The translations under genes were made by a program, and so were the position numbers. Positions 8,856 to 18,346 of a stretch of DNA of 64,000 nt are shown here, in pieces. The notes below the pieces were generated by a model. It searched no databases. It was not told the origin of the DNA and saw nothing but the letters and a program-made list of their open reading frames with translations. Every line of letters starts with the position of its first letter. Within the stretch, counting starts at the first letter, position 1. This stretch comes from Pseudanabaena minima (GTDB lineage Bacteria; Cyanobacteriota; Cyanobacteriia; Pseudanabaenales; Pseudanabaenaceae): NCBI RefSeq assembly GCF_051131155.1, contig NZ_CP159508.1, positions 2,232,001 to 2,296,000 on the forward strand, given 5' to 3'.

Positions 8856-9251
8856 CGCGATGTGCAACTAAGAATTAAGAAACAACCAAGGATTCAAACT
8901 GTAAAGGATGAAGGGAGTGACGGTTGAGCCAAAAACAAAGAGTATGAGCAAGGATTTTACGATTAAGGCGACTAGAAAGATGCCAGATGTCCCTAGCCCA
9001 AACCTTATCAAGATGAAAACGAGCAACCAATTGAGCAATAACCGTCTCAATCAAACGCCGTACCTTGACACAATCAATCTTACCCACCAACGAGGACGGG
9101 AATCATGCATATTCGAGCGCAGAGACGTTTGTAAATCAACGGCAAATGTCTGTAAATCCTGCTTGAGTGGCTGACTAAGATATCCTTTGTCCCCAATCAG
9201 GAACCCATGAATGTTGGAGACTAAATCCCAGAGAGTTTCCCGTTCATTGCC

Positions 9252-10600
9252 GAGACTGTCAAGCAAAGTGTGTAAAGTCTAGAAACTAGAAGTGGAGACG
9301 ATCCTCGAAGAGGATGGCAAAGCGATTGAGGGCAGGTTTCCAGTCACGAATCGGCATCGTCCACTTCTTCGAGATATTCCGCATCGCCAAATAAACCAGC
9401 TTGAAAGCAGCCTCGTCAGAGGGAAAAATCTGTTGAGATTTAATCACTTTCCGCAAACTGCTATTCATCGACTCAATCGCATTGGTGGTATAAATCGCCC
9501 TACGAATCTCGGACGGGAAAGCAAAGAAGGGGATAATGTTCGCCCAATGACTGCGCCAAGACTTGGAGATCGATGGATATTGCTTGTCCCATTTTTCAGC
9601 AAAGAGTTCAAGGTTAAATTCCGCCTCCGATTCCGTTGCCGCCGCATAAATCGCCTTGAGGTCAGCACAAACTTGCTTACGTGGTCAGTGAGCTTGTCGA
9701 ACTGTTGCTGCCAAGGGACGAAAGCAACTGAATTTCTGACCATGTGGACAATGCATAATTGCACCTGTGTTTTAGGAAACACCGTCTCAATGGCATTAGG
9801 AAAACCAGTTAAACCATCGACGCAAGCAATCAAAATATCTTTGACTCCACGGTTGTGAATTTCGGTGAGAACTGACAACCAGAATTTTGCACCCTCATTG
9901 GGGGAAATCCACATACCCAGTAATTCCTTGTATCCATCCATATTCACCGCCAAGGCGAAATACAGGGACTTGTTAATTACCCTGCCATTGTCTCGGACTT
10001 TGATGACCAGACAGTCCAGAAATACGATCGGATAGACCGTATCTAGGGGACGATTTTGCCATTGCTTTACTTCATCAATTACCTCATCAGTGACATTGGA
10101 AATGAGCGTTGGTGATACTTCGACACCATACATTTCTTGCAACTGCCCTTGGATATCCCTGACACTCATACCTCGCGCATACAAGGCAATGATCTTCTCA
10201 TCTAGTCCTGACAATCGGCTTTGTCCTTTCTTCACCATCTGCGGTTCAAACTCCCCTTTCCGATCGCGGGGGACTGCGATTTCTGCTACGCCAAAGTCGC
10301 CTTGGACTTTTTTCTGGCTATAACCGTTACGACTGTTGTTTTGTCCTTCTGGTCTGGATTCATGCTTCTTGTACCCTAGATGGGTCGATAATTCTGCTTC
10401 TAAGGCTCGCTCCACCAACGCGGTGGTTAGTTGTTTGATGATTCCTCCTTCTCCGAATAGGTCGGGTGGTGTTTTACATTCTTGCAACAATTCATCTAGC
10501 AATTCTTTGCGTATATTCATCGGTTTTAGTGTTGGTATTGTGTGTCTAGATTGTCTCTCTGTATATATCCCAGACTTTACACATTTCACTTTACACTCTC
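9252..10600 (-). mobile_element. IS256-family element inserted in the IS982 transposase
   Basis: Length is 1349 bases. The ends are 29-base imperfect inverted repeats: GAGACTGTCAAG... at 9252 against GAGAGTGTAAAG... read inward from 10600, both running into TGTGTAAAGTCT, with five mismatches. It is flanked by an 8-base direct target duplication TCATTGCC (9244-9251 and 10601-10608). Target size and repeat type fit the IS256 family. Confidence 0.9.
9286..10520 (-). pseudogene. IS256-family transposase, frameshifted
   Basis: The start MNIRKELLDELLQECKTP is at 10520. Family blocks follow: RNGYSQKKVQGDFGVAEIAVPRDR, the first catalytic Asp in YPIVFLDCLVIKV, the second near DGLTGFPNAIETVFP, and CIVHMVRNS. 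A frameshift near 9670-9690 separates this from the downstream frame, which encodes ADLKAIYAAATESEAEFN and continues to NSSLRKVIKSQQIFP and the stop at 9286. The catalytic Glu region lies after the break. The element is probably inactive unless the shift is suppressed. Confidence 0.85.
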
Positions 10601-11213
10601 TCATTGCCATTAGCAGGAGTAAGTGCAAACTGCGTAATTACACCACTACCACTAATGAGAACATGCCCATGAAAGCCATAGTAATGCATGTCCTTGGCTG
10701 CACAGTAACCATAGTCAGCAATATCTTCAAAGCTACGACAACGGGATGCACGACAGAGGTAACACAGAGGTATGGGTACTCCATCAATCAGATGTACATC
10801 ATCATCTAAAGCACCTAACTGTTCTGCTAGTTTTTGTTGGAGTATCGCTTTGTACTGCCACAGATTAGCTGCCTGTCGGACAAAGGTGGTGCGACTTTTT
10901 AAGGCGGGAAACCATGCTTGCCAATGCTCGCGAAAATATTTCCAGATCCCTAGGTCTGTCTCTATTCCTCGATACTCAGCAACTATTTCCATCGTCATCA
11001 CTTCGCTGTCACTTAGGGCTGGGGCAAATCCTTTTGCTCTGACTCCATGCTCTACCGTTATTTCTTTGAGTAACTCATCAATTTTGCAAAAGACGGCAAT
11101 GATAAAATATTCTATAGAAAACATGATGCTCACCGCTAATGGGGTTAGTCCTATTTTCTAACACTTTCGGCTGTGAGTTTTTTTGCACTTTCTTAGTTGC
11201 ACATCACGTCAAA

Positions 11214-11561
11214 AAGGTGAAACTATTCTGGGTCACTGTTTCTCCTAGCAGGGCAGAATATGTCGTGACTAACGACTTAACTCAAGACTACACCCCTGAA
11301 GTACATGCTATTTGCTCCATCAGGTGGAATATTGAGGAATTTCATCGTGAACTCAAACAATTGACAGGTATTCAGTCTTGCCAGTACCGCAAATCTAGAA
11401 TTCAGCGTAATCATATTGCTTGTGCCATGCTTGTTTGGCATCATCTTAAACGTTTAGCTTTTCAAGCTGGTAATACCATCTACAAACTTAAATCTGGGCT
11501 TTTGTCTGATTATTTAAGATCCCAACTTAAGTGTCCTTCTATTCCTATGCTTCTTGCGTAA
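11214..11561 (+). pseudogene. C-terminal remnant of a DDE transposase (IS4/IS701-like)
   Basis: Translation gives VTVSPSRAEYVVTND, then RWNIEEFHRELKQLTG with the Glu typical of the last catalytic position, and IQRNHIACAMLVW. The N-terminal two-thirds are missing: the frame opens exactly where the IS982 end stops. It is a dead fragment. The family assignment between IS4 and IS701 is uncertain. Confidence 0.75.
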
Positions 11562-11597
11562 GTCCTATGGTTATTAAAGATCCTGCATCCGAAGGGA

Positions 11598-12461
11598 TTG
11601 CATTGTCCAAGTGGACACGCAATACCAGCAGGACAAGCGCCACACGATCGCCAACGCGCACCAATCGTCAAATACAAGTGTCGGGAATGTGGGAAAGTGT
11701 TTCACATTTTTACAGGGACAGACTTATCAGGAAGTCATTACACCTGTGGTCAGATCGTGCTGATATTGCGTGGATTCTTACAAGGACAAACGACACAACA
11801 CATAGCAGAGGAACTAGGACTTGACTATGGGACGTTATTGTCTTGGCGACATCGCATTCAACGTCGAGGATTTGCCCATTTGATTAATAGTAGTCTGCCT
11901 GACGAAGAAGCAGAGATGGACGAGATGTTTCAGAATGCAGGAGAAAAGGGAGCAAAAAAAAAGACCCAATAACAGACCCACCAAGACGACGCGGAAATCA
12001 ACGCAAAGGAGGGAACCATGGCGAATGACCGTCCACCTGTTGTTGGCACGGTTGGACGCAGCAGTGGTCAGATCCGCATGAAGGTCTGTGACAATACTCA
12101 ACAAATCACGATTCAGCCGCAGGTAGAGATAACAACTTTACCAAATACAACAGTCTATACCGATGAATCTGATGCTTACAATCGTATACCTGCTTCTGGT
12201 CGTGAGCGTCAAACTGTTTATCACTCTCATCGCGAGTATGCCCGCGATGAAGATCAAGATGGTTTTTGTGAGGTTCATTGCAATACTATGGAGGGCATTT
12301 GGGTTGGTTTACGCAATTTCCTGCGTCCCTTTCGCGGTATTCACAAAAAGTATTTGTATCTGTATGTAGCCATGTTTGAGTGGTCATACAATCTGCGTTG
12401 GATTGATTTTGACTTTCTGCGTCGTCTTCTGTTTCCTCCTTCCACCTATTTCCCTACATGA
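11598..12461 (+). pseudogene. IS1595-family (ISXO2-like) transposase, frameshifted
   Basis: The N-terminal part has a zinc-ribbon-like KYKCRECGKVFHIFTGTDLSG, a helix-turn-helix and the first catalytic Asp in EMDEMF. The frame breaks at a run of nine A (11954-11962). A minus-one shift there opens KDPITDPPRRRGNQRKG, and a second indel near 12010 is needed to reach ANDRPPVVGTVGR, VYTDESDAY and the terminal FRGIHKKYLYLYVAMFEW. Two compensating lesions suggest a pseudogene rather than programmed frameshifting. I could not define terminal repeats; the element probably ends between 12461 and 12489. Confidence 0.82.
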
Positions 12462-12489
12462 GCGAATCTGTAAACCCAAATCTTTTGCT

Positions 12490-13746
12490 ATGCAATATTT
12501 ATCTCAATTTAAGCAGTTTATAACAGTCATTCTGCAACTTAGCAAGTGGTTTATGATTGCTTGTATAGTTGGCGTTCTTTCAGGTTATGGTTCGGCTGCT
12601 CTTTTAGAATCTCTAGAATGGGCTACCGATTGGCGAGAAGCTCACTTGTGGATTATTGCTTTACTTCCATTGGGCGGATTTTTGAGTGGTTGGCTTTATC
12701 ATCGTTATGGCAAATCCGTAGAAGGAGGTAACAATCTTTTACTAGAAGAGATCCACAATTCCAAAAAGATTATTCCGTTACGGATGGCTCCAATGGTTTT
12801 ATTCGGAACCACTTTAACCCATTTGTTTGGAGGTTCCGCAGGTCGAGAAGGAACAGCTTTGCAGATGGCAGCCTCTCTTGCTGATCAGTTGACAAAGATC
12901 TTTAATTTCCCACCTCGCGATCGCCAAATTTTATTGATGGCTGGACTTAGTGGCGGATTTGCTTCAGTTTTTGGAACTCCTTTAGCTGGTACGATCTTTG
13001 GGTTAGAAGTTTTAGTAATTGGCACGATTAAGCATAAGGCGTTGTTCCCCTGTTTAGTTGCTGCTGTGATCGGCGATCGCGTCACCCTAGCTCTTGGTCT
13101 ACATCACACATCATATCGTCATGCCCAGCTTATCCCAACCATAACGCCAATGGCTCTAATTTCAGCGATTGTGGCTGGGACTACTTTTGGTCTTGTAGCT
13201 ATGCTTTTTGCCAAGCTAACTCATAAAATTAGCCACCAATTTCAATCTCAAATATCCTATGCTCCTTTACATCCTGCAATCTGCGGTTTAATGATTGCTT
13301 TGCTCGTTTGGGCAATTGGTTCTACTAAATACATTGGCTTAGGTATTCCCACGATTGTAGAAGCATTTAATGGATATTTACCACCTTGGGATTTTGCCTC
13401 CAAAATAGGCTTGACCGCCTTGACGTTAGGTGCAGGTTTTAAAGGCGGTGAAGTAACGCCTTTATTCTTTATTGGTGCAACCTTAGGAAATGCTTTATCC
13501 TTAATTTTGCCTTTACCCACACCCTTATTGGCGGGCATGGGATTTGTGGCAGTCTTTGCTGGTGCTGCCAATACACCGATCGCTGCTACATTAATGGGAA
13601 TTGAACTTTTTGGAATAGAATCTGGGGTATTTGTAGCGATCGCCTGTGTGATGAGCTACCTTGCTTCAGGTCATGCTGGTATCTATAGCGCTCAGCATAT
13701 TGGTTCTGGGAAATATCATTTCATGTCCAAGGAAGAAGAATTATAG
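12490..13746 (+). CDS. CLC-family anion transporter, probably fluoride/proton antiporter type
   Basis: This 418-residue, about ten-helix membrane protein has the CLC signature GGSAGREGTALQM (gating Glu in GREG) and GAGFKGGEVTPLFFIGA. The usual GSGIP filter is replaced by GGNNLLLEE, and GREGP reads GREGT. These are features I associate with fluoride-exporting CLC proteins, so that subclass is inference. A longer open frame from 12376 is IS1595 sequence; ATG 12490 starts the real protein. The IS debris abuts the gene, so its native promoter may have been lost or replaced. Confidence 0.88.
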   Translation: MQYLSQFKQFITVILQLSKWFMIACIVGVLSGYGSAALLESLEWATDWREAHLWIIALLPLGGFLSGWLYHRYGKSVEGGNNLLLEEIHNSKKIIPLRMAPMVLFGTTLTHLFGGSAGREGTALQMAASLADQLTKIFNFPPRDRQILLMAGLSGGFASVFGTPLAGTIFGLEVLVIGTIKHKALFPCLVAAVIGDRVTLALGLHHTSYRHAQLIPTITPMALISAIVAGTTFGLVAMLFAKLTHKISHQFQSQISYAPLHPAICGLMIALLVWAIGSTKYIGLGIPTIVEAFNGYLPPWDFASKIGLTALTLGAGFKGGEVTPLFFIGATLGNALSLILPLPTPLLAGMGFVAVFAGAANTPIAATLMGIELFGIESGVFVAIACVMSYLASGHAGIYSAQHIGSGKYHFMSKEEEL

Positions 13747-13751
13747 CTCGA

Positions 13752-14615
13752 CTAGAGACAAGAAGAAGCAACAGGTTTAGCTAATAAATCCAATAACAGG
13801 CTATGTAATAGATTTGTTTGCTCTAGCATTGCCATATGTCCACAGTTAGGAAGTTCAAATACATTCTCGCCATAGCCATTAAAAGAATGATGAAAACTAG
13901 CAAGATGGCTTACATACTTTGGTTCCATAATTTTGTCATTTGCCCCAGCAACAAAATAAACTGGTTGTCTCAACTTCGATACGATCTGCGGCAATTTGTG
14001 AACTTCTACTTCACTAGTAGAACCCAGCAAAGTTCCTCTCGCGGATGGATATTTGGCAGAGACAAAATCGATCGCTCTTTGTCTCCCCCAACCACGATCT
14101 AAGGTGCTGTAAACACTATCTTTAGCAAATTGGGCATGAACTAAGGGAAGATTCTTCAGCCATTGGGGACGCAATCTTAAAAGAATTTTACCTGCGGTAC
14201 GAAATTTCTCAAACTCTTCTTTAATATAAATGCCGCCACCTGCATTCAGGCAAACCACACCCAAAACCCGATCGCTTAATAAATTAGCAGCCCATAGAGC
14301 AATTGCCCCACCAAGGGAATGCCCCACCAACCAAACCTGAGAAATCTCCAAACGATCAAGTAATTCTTCTAAATCCCTCGCATAGCTAATTAGCGAGTAT
14401 TCATCGCGATCGCCAATTTCAGAAAGTCCAAACCCCCGTAGATCATAAGCTAAACATTGAAAATCAGGTTGTAACTGAGCAATCAATGGTTGCCAATAAG
14501 CTTTACTTAGCATCCAACCATGCAAAAAAGCAATTGTGGGAGCTTTATGCTTCGACTGAGCAGGAGAAGTGAGGCTGTAGCTGTGTTTGGCTCCTTGAAT
14601 GATGACACTAGACAT
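13752..14615 (-). CDS. alpha/beta-fold hydrolase
   Basis: This 287-residue protein has the alpha/beta hydrolase layout: oxyanion-hole HGWMLSKAYW, nucleophile elbow VGHSLGGAIALW (Ser near residue 102), a charge-relay acid probably in the VAGANDKIM segment, and the catalytic His in PNCGHMAMLE. There is no signal peptide, so it is likely cytoplasmic. The substrate cannot be predicted. It is convergent with the CLC gene, with only five bases between the stops, so transcripts probably overlap. Confidence 0.9.
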   Translation of the reverse strand: MSSVIIQGAKHSYSLTSPAQSKHKAPTIAFLHGWMLSKAYWQPLIAQLQPDFQCLAYDLRGFGLSEIGDRDEYSLISYARDLEELLDRLEISQVWLVGHSLGGAIALWAANLLSDRVLGVVCLNAGGGIYIKEEFEKFRTAGKILLRLRPQWLKNLPLVHAQFAKDSVYSTLDRGWGRQRAIDFVSAKYPSARGTLLGSTSEVEVHKLPQIVSKLRQPVYFVAGANDKIMEPKYVSHLASFHHSFNGYGENVFELPNCGHMAMLEQTNLLHSLLLDLLAKPVASSCL

Positions 14616-14791
14616 ATAGAGAAAAGCCTATAGTTACAAACAAAATGCGATCGCTGATCCAATAATATAGCAAGACAAGTAGTTTAAGCGCCTTGTTCCA
14701 TAGATAGGTATAGGGTTTTCCTATGGATAACGTAAAGCGCTATATTAGTTTATAGAGAAAGTAATCCGTCTGTAAGCAAGTTTCTGGGCAA

Positions 14792-15574
14792 ATGACTAGG
14801 ATCAAACAAGTAAATCGCCTACAATCACAAATTAGTCAGGCAATTCAAGCCAATCAGCAAGAGACGATAGAACCTTTTGTGGTGGCTGCTTTTTATCATT
14901 TTACAGAATTATTAGATTATGAAGCCATGCGAACTCCACTGAAGGAGTTTTGTGATGCTCTTAAACTCAAAGGAACAATCCTACTAGCCAAGGAAGGGAT
15001 TAACTCTACGATCGCAGGTAGTCGCGAAGCGATCGATGCTTTACTAGCCCATTTGCGTAGCGATCCTCGTCTTCACAACTTGGAGCATAAGGAATCCTAT
15101 TGTGACGGAATTCCATTTCAAAAGATGAAAGTAAGGCTTAAAAAAGAAATTGTGACTCTAGGTGTACCAGATATTGATCCTAGATATCGAGTTGGTACCT
15201 ATGTTGCACCTAAAGATTGGAATGCATTAATTGCTGATCCTGATGTGATTGTGATTGATACGCGCAATAATTATGAAGTGGAATTTGGCACATTTAAAGG
15301 GGCGATCAATCCTAATCTAGAAACTTTTGGTGAGTTTCCTGACTATGTACAAGCACAACTCAGTCCTAAGAAACATCAAAAAGTTGCTATGTTCTGTACA
15401 GGCGGAATTCGCTGTGAAAAGGCTAGTGCCTATATGCTGTCTCAAGGTTTTAGCGAGGTATACCATCTACAGGGAGGCATTCTCAAATACATAGAAGAAG
15501 TACCAAAGGAAGAAAGTGTTTGGGAAGGTGAATGTTTTGTCTTTGACGATCGCATCAGCATTGATCGGGTTTAG
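14792..15574 (+). CDS. trhO: tRNA uridine(34) hydroxylase TrhO (rhodanese domain)
   Basis: This 260-residue protein has an N-terminal acylphosphatase-like region (residues 25-110, with LLAKEGINSTIAG) and a rhodanese domain with the active-site loop FCTGGIRCEKASAYM. This architecture is TrhO/YceA, which makes 5-hydroxyuridine at tRNA position 34 for wobble decoding. The usual C-terminal Cys-rich tail is short here. It lies near the tRNA-Arg(CCU) gene, but the adjacency is probably fortuitous. The stop codon falls inside a downstream palindrome. Confidence 0.92.
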   Translation: MTRIKQVNRLQSQISQAIQANQQETIEPFVVAAFYHFTELLDYEAMRTPLKEFCDALKLKGTILLAKEGINSTIAGSREAIDALLAHLRSDPRLHNLEHKESYCDGIPFQKMKVRLKKEIVTLGVPDIDPRYRVGTYVAPKDWNALIADPDVIVIDTRNNYEVEFGTFKGAINPNLETFGEFPDYVQAQLSPKKHQKVAMFCTGGIRCEKASAYMLSQGFSEVYHLQGGILKYIEEVPKEESVWEGECFVFDDRISIDRV

Positions 15575-15678
15575 ATAAAGTGCCGCGCGAAGCGCGGTAC
15601 TTTATCTAAACCCAAACCAATAAATCTGTTAAAAGTGTTGCTCTGCAACACTTTTAACAGATTTATTGGTTTGGGTTT
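15567..15678. repeat. two abutting perfect palindromes after trhO
   Basis: The first (15567-15613) has arms GGGTTTAGATAAAGT and a GCGCGAAGCGC core and includes the trhO stop. The second (15608-15678) has arms of more than 30 bases starting AAACCCAAACCAATAAATCT with a GTTGCTCTGCAAC centre. They share the AAACCC junction. Confidence 0.8.
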
Positions 15679-15700
15679 GAGCGCAAAGCGCTGTGATTAA

Positions 15701-15774
15701 CGAGACTGATCGGGATCGAACCGATGGCCTAGCGCTTAGGAGGCGCTCGCTCTATCCAACTGAGCTACAGTCTC
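15701..15774 (-). tRNA. trnR: tRNA-Arg (anticodon CCU)
   Basis: Read on the minus strand, the 7-bp acceptor GAGACTG/CAGTCTC, a D-arm, the anticodon stem AGCGC/GCGCT with loop CTCCTAA, and a T-arm with TTCGATC form a complete 74-base cloverleaf. The discriminator base is G. The CCA end is not encoded. Confidence 0.95.
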
Positions 15775-15840
15775 TCTTGATCAAATTACGGATATATTCA
15801 CAAAAGTGACTCAGACATTATAGCAATTGCTCGTGAATTA

Positions 15841-15941
15841 TACCAAGACACAAAATGGCTACGCCATTTTGTGTCTTTAAAACCCTTACTGGGTTTGGTT
15901 TTTAATTCACAAAATTGTTGCCACACTTTAGTGAATTGGTA
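15841..15941. mobile_element. 101-bp MITE-like element (TACCAA...TTGGTA), copy A
   Basis: It contains a first hairpin CACAAAATGGC/GCCATTTTGTG, a spacer AAACCCTTACTGGGTTTGG, and a second hairpin AATTCACAAAA...TTTAGTGAATT, bounded by TACCAA and TTGGTA. The same layout and length occur at 47040-47140, 50899-50998 and 53327-53429. Confidence 0.75.
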
Positions 15942-15967
15942 TTAGAAGCGATCGCCTCAAATTGTCT

Positions 15968-16020
15968 AGTCACAAAACAAAAGTGGCGACGCTTCGCGTC
16001 GCCACTTTTGTTTTGTGACT
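15968..16020. repeat. 53-bp perfect palindrome at the tldE end
   Basis: Arms AGTCACAAAACAAAAGTGGC match perfectly around CGCTTCGCG. It touches the tldE stop codon and is a candidate terminator. Confidence 0.78.
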
Positions 16021-17318
16021 TATCGAGATGTGATTGATAGCCCTTCAACGATCATCGCAGGTACATATAGCGAACCGTGCCATTGCCGATCACTGCCTAC
16101 CGCCCCCACATGATTGAGTGCAGTATAGACATTTCCCGATAGCATCGTATCCTTGACCCGTCCGATAATTTTGCCATTTTTAACACGGTAGCCCAAATCC
16201 ACATTGATCGAAAAATCCCCTGACAGATCCAGATCGTCACCTAAGACCTGATCGACGATTAAGCCATTTTTTAAGGTCGCCGCGAGTTCTAAAATATCAC
16301 CTTGGATCGTTTGACTAGCCGCGATCGCCAAATTAAATAATCCAGGACTGGGATAATTACCTAAATCTCCGCGAAAGCCATTGCCTGTCGCCTTAATTCC
16401 CAAATCCTTACAAGTACGCATATCCCCATAAAACCCTTGCAAAATCCCGCGATCGATCCAAGTGATTTCCTGTGTAGGTGTACCTTCATCATCAAAGGGA
16501 GAACTATAAACGCCAAAATTAGGATGTTGGGTGACCGTGAAAATATCAGAAATTACAGGCTGTCCAGTCTTGTCTAGCCAAGGTGTCGCCTTTTGCTGCA
16601 CCTGTCTCCCACTCATAGCGATCGCCACTACCCCCCATAACAAATCTGCCGCTTTGCTCGTAAAGATCACAGGCGATTTTGCCGATGGAGCAGGAGCATT
16701 TTTCTTTGCCCAATCGAGATATTGCAAAACTTTTTTAGCGATCGCATCAGGTGGCAAATTACCCCGTTCCGATTGACCATACCAAACATTGAGAAAGTCA
16801 TCTCCCCGTGTTAACTCTGCACTCAGAGAGCCATCTACTGTAATATCGGTATAGCCACAGTCTAAACCTTTGCTATTGAGGATGCGTACCGTTTCGTGAC
16901 TACAATCCCAATCAGCGCCACATACAGCCTCAGGATAATGATCGAGAACCTGCGCGATCGCCTGTTTTCCCCAATCCACCATCTGCTCAACAGTAACTTC
17001 CTGTCCATATAGTTTGGGATAGTCAGCAACAGTGGATTCTCGCAATAAGATCTCTTCAGATTCATTCAAAGCACTCAAGGCGATCGCCTGCTGTACCAAA
17101 TCTTCAGGCTCTACGGCTCCATAGGCGATCGCTAAGCCTACTTTGCCATCTTTCCAAATTCGTAACCCCACCCCCTCTGAGTCAATGCTTTCTAGCTGCT
17201 TCAGCCGATTTGCCTCAAAAAATACGGGTCGGGAAACTGAGCTTGAAGCATATACCTCAGCAGCTTCAGTTCCCGATTTGAGCGCAAGTTCTAATAATTT
17301 TTCAGGGTTAGTTGTCAT
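16020..17318 (-). CDS. TldE/PmbA-family metallopeptidase subunit
   Basis: This 432-residue protein (from MTTNPEKLLELALKSG) matches the TldD/PmbA (TldE) family: N-terminal AxxxGxxxAEVY, a central segment with MSGRQVQQKATPW, and the C-terminal GDLGNYPSPGLFNLAI...GVKDTMLSGN-like region. TldD-TldE heterodimers degrade unfolded peptides. The metal-binding HExxxH belongs to TldD and is absent here, so this is the TldE-type partner. tldD is not in the window. A longer frame to 17354 starts inside a palindrome and is less likely. Confidence 0.87.
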   Translation of the reverse strand: MTTNPEKLLELALKSGTEAAEVYASSSVSRPVFFEANRLKQLESIDSEGVGLRIWKDGKVGLAIAYGAVEPEDLVQQAIALSALNESEEILLRESTVADYPKLYGQEVTVEQMVDWGKQAIAQVLDHYPEAVCGADWDCSHETVRILNSKGLDCGYTDITVDGSLSAELTRGDDFLNVWYGQSERGNLPPDAIAKKVLQYLDWAKKNAPAPSAKSPVIFTSKAADLLWGVVAIAMSGRQVQQKATPWLDKTGQPVISDIFTVTQHPNFGVYSSPFDDEGTPTQEITWIDRGILQGFYGDMRTCKDLGIKATGNGFRGDLGNYPSPGLFNLAIAASQTIQGDILELAATLKNGLIVDQVLGDDLDLSGDFSINVDLGYRVKNGKIIGRVKDTMLSGNVYTALNHVGAVGSDRQWHGSLYVPAMIVEGLSITSR

Positions 17319-17330
17319 AGCGATCTCTGG

Positions 17331-17367
17331 CTTATAAAAGAAAGTGCTTTGCACTTTCTTTTATAAG
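17331..17367. repeat. palindrome between tldE and the M23 gene
   Basis: Arms CTTATAAAAGAAAGTGC are complementary around TTT. It lies between two same-strand genes and could end the upstream M23 transcript. Confidence 0.7.
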
Positions 17368-17380
17368 CTTATCAGGACAA

Positions 17381-18262
17381 CTATTCGACACCTTCATATC
17401 GCCAAGCAACAGGATCAATCGCTGCCCCATTCACATATAATCCCCAATGTAAATGTGGTCCTGTCACTGCACCCGTCGCCCCGACTGCGCCAATTACTTG
17501 ACCAGCCTTCACAAAATCTCCTTCTTTCACATAGATTTTACTGAGATGCAAAAAGATACTTGCCACGCCCTGACCATGATCTAAGCCGATCGTATTGCCA
17601 TGTAACAGAAACCCCTGAGATACAGTCCCTACTAAACGGATATATCCAGATGCTGGTGCAATTACAGGTGAGCCTGTGCCTCCTGCATAGTCCACACCAC
17701 GATGGTAATAGTCATCAGCAAATACACCATTGTAATAACGCTGAATCCCGAAACCTGACGTAATTTCACCTTCATTTGGTCTGAGGAATGCCCCATTCCA
17801 GAATTTCTGAGGTGTCACTAATTTTTTAAAAGCTGAAACCTTGTCCCATTCGTAATCTGTAGGTTCTGATCCACCACCCGAATCATTAATCCAAATACTT
17901 TGAGTCGGAAATTTGCGATCGCCTAGTTGCATTGGCAAGGTTTGTTGTACACCATCAGCCTTGACTATTACTTGTCTTAGCCCAGCCTTATCCAGTGGAG
18001 TTGTAGGAATAAACGCTCGCCAACGATTTTGAGACATGGGGAAGGCGGGATATTGTTGGCTATTTACCGATACTGTTGGCGGCGTGCTTGCTGGTTTATC
18101 AGTCGCAATCCAAACCGATACTGTATCGCCAAGTTTGGGATCATTGGGTTTAAGCATTGATTGCAATGCATCGGCACGAGATACAGTGAAGATTACAGAG
18201 GCGATCGCTGACAGTAAACTCAGAGCAATTAGCAAAGGTAATTTGAGAGGACGAACAGCCAT
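17381..18262 (-). CDS. M23-family peptidoglycan endopeptidase
   Basis: This 293-residue exported protein has a signal peptide MAVRPLKLPLLIALSLLSAI..., a beta-rich middle, and a C-terminal LytM/M23 domain with the zinc ligands in YHRGVDYAGG and GPHLHWGLYVNG. The family cleaves peptide cross-links in cell-wall peptidoglycan. All catalytic residues visible in the family are present, so it is probably active. An alternative TTG start 11 codons upstream would place extra residues before the signal peptide and is less likely. Confidence 0.93.
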   Translation of the reverse strand: MAVRPLKLPLLIALSLLSAIASVIFTVSRADALQSMLKPNDPKLGDTVSVWIATDKPASTPPTVSVNSQQYPAFPMSQNRWRAFIPTTPLDKAGLRQVIVKADGVQQTLPMQLGDRKFPTQSIWINDSGGGSEPTDYEWDKVSAFKKLVTPQKFWNGAFLRPNEGEITSGFGIQRYYNGVFADDYYHRGVDYAGGTGSPVIAPASGYIRLVGTVSQGFLLHGNTIGLDHGQGVASIFLHLSKIYVKEGDFVKAGQVIGAVGATGAVTGPHLHWGLYVNGAAIDPVAWRYEGVE

Positions 18263-18346
18263 AACAGTATTTACAAAAAAATAGGACGTACTCAATCCGT
18301 CTTATTTTAGCGTTAGTTCAATAAATTAAGTTAAAGGTTTGTCTAA

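Larger units (their letters stand above)
8875..11124 (-). pseudogene. IS982 transposase, split and frameshifted
   Basis: The N-terminal part (11124 down to 10601; MFSIEYFIIAVFCKIDELL..., with HLIDGVPIPLCY and YGYCAAKDMHYYGFHGH) breaks at ALTPANGNE. The C-terminal part (9251 down to 8875) resumes as RETLWDLVSNIHGFLIGDKGY. Joining them across the IS256 insertion restores LTPANGNERETLWD in frame. A second, independent lesion is a frameshift near 9055-9065, between RPRWWVRLIVSR and RRLIETVIAQLV. The DDE-type transposase is therefore dead. Confidence 0.88.
8859..11205 (-). mobile_element. IS982-family element, interrupted by an IS256-family element
   Basis: The 16-base ends GATGTGCAACTAAGAA (8859-8874) and its complement (11190-11205) bound a transposase on the minus strand. 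Removing the inner element and one target copy leaves about 990 bases, the normal size of an IS982 element. The transposase stop lies immediately beside the left terminal repeat. Confidence 0.85.

Noticed and set aside
9252..10600. Composite transposon carrying cargo
   Set aside because: The insertion block holds only transposase sequence and no passenger gene.
12376..12489. Extended N-terminus of the CLC gene
   Set aside because: It lies in IS1595 transposase sequence; the family start is at 12490.
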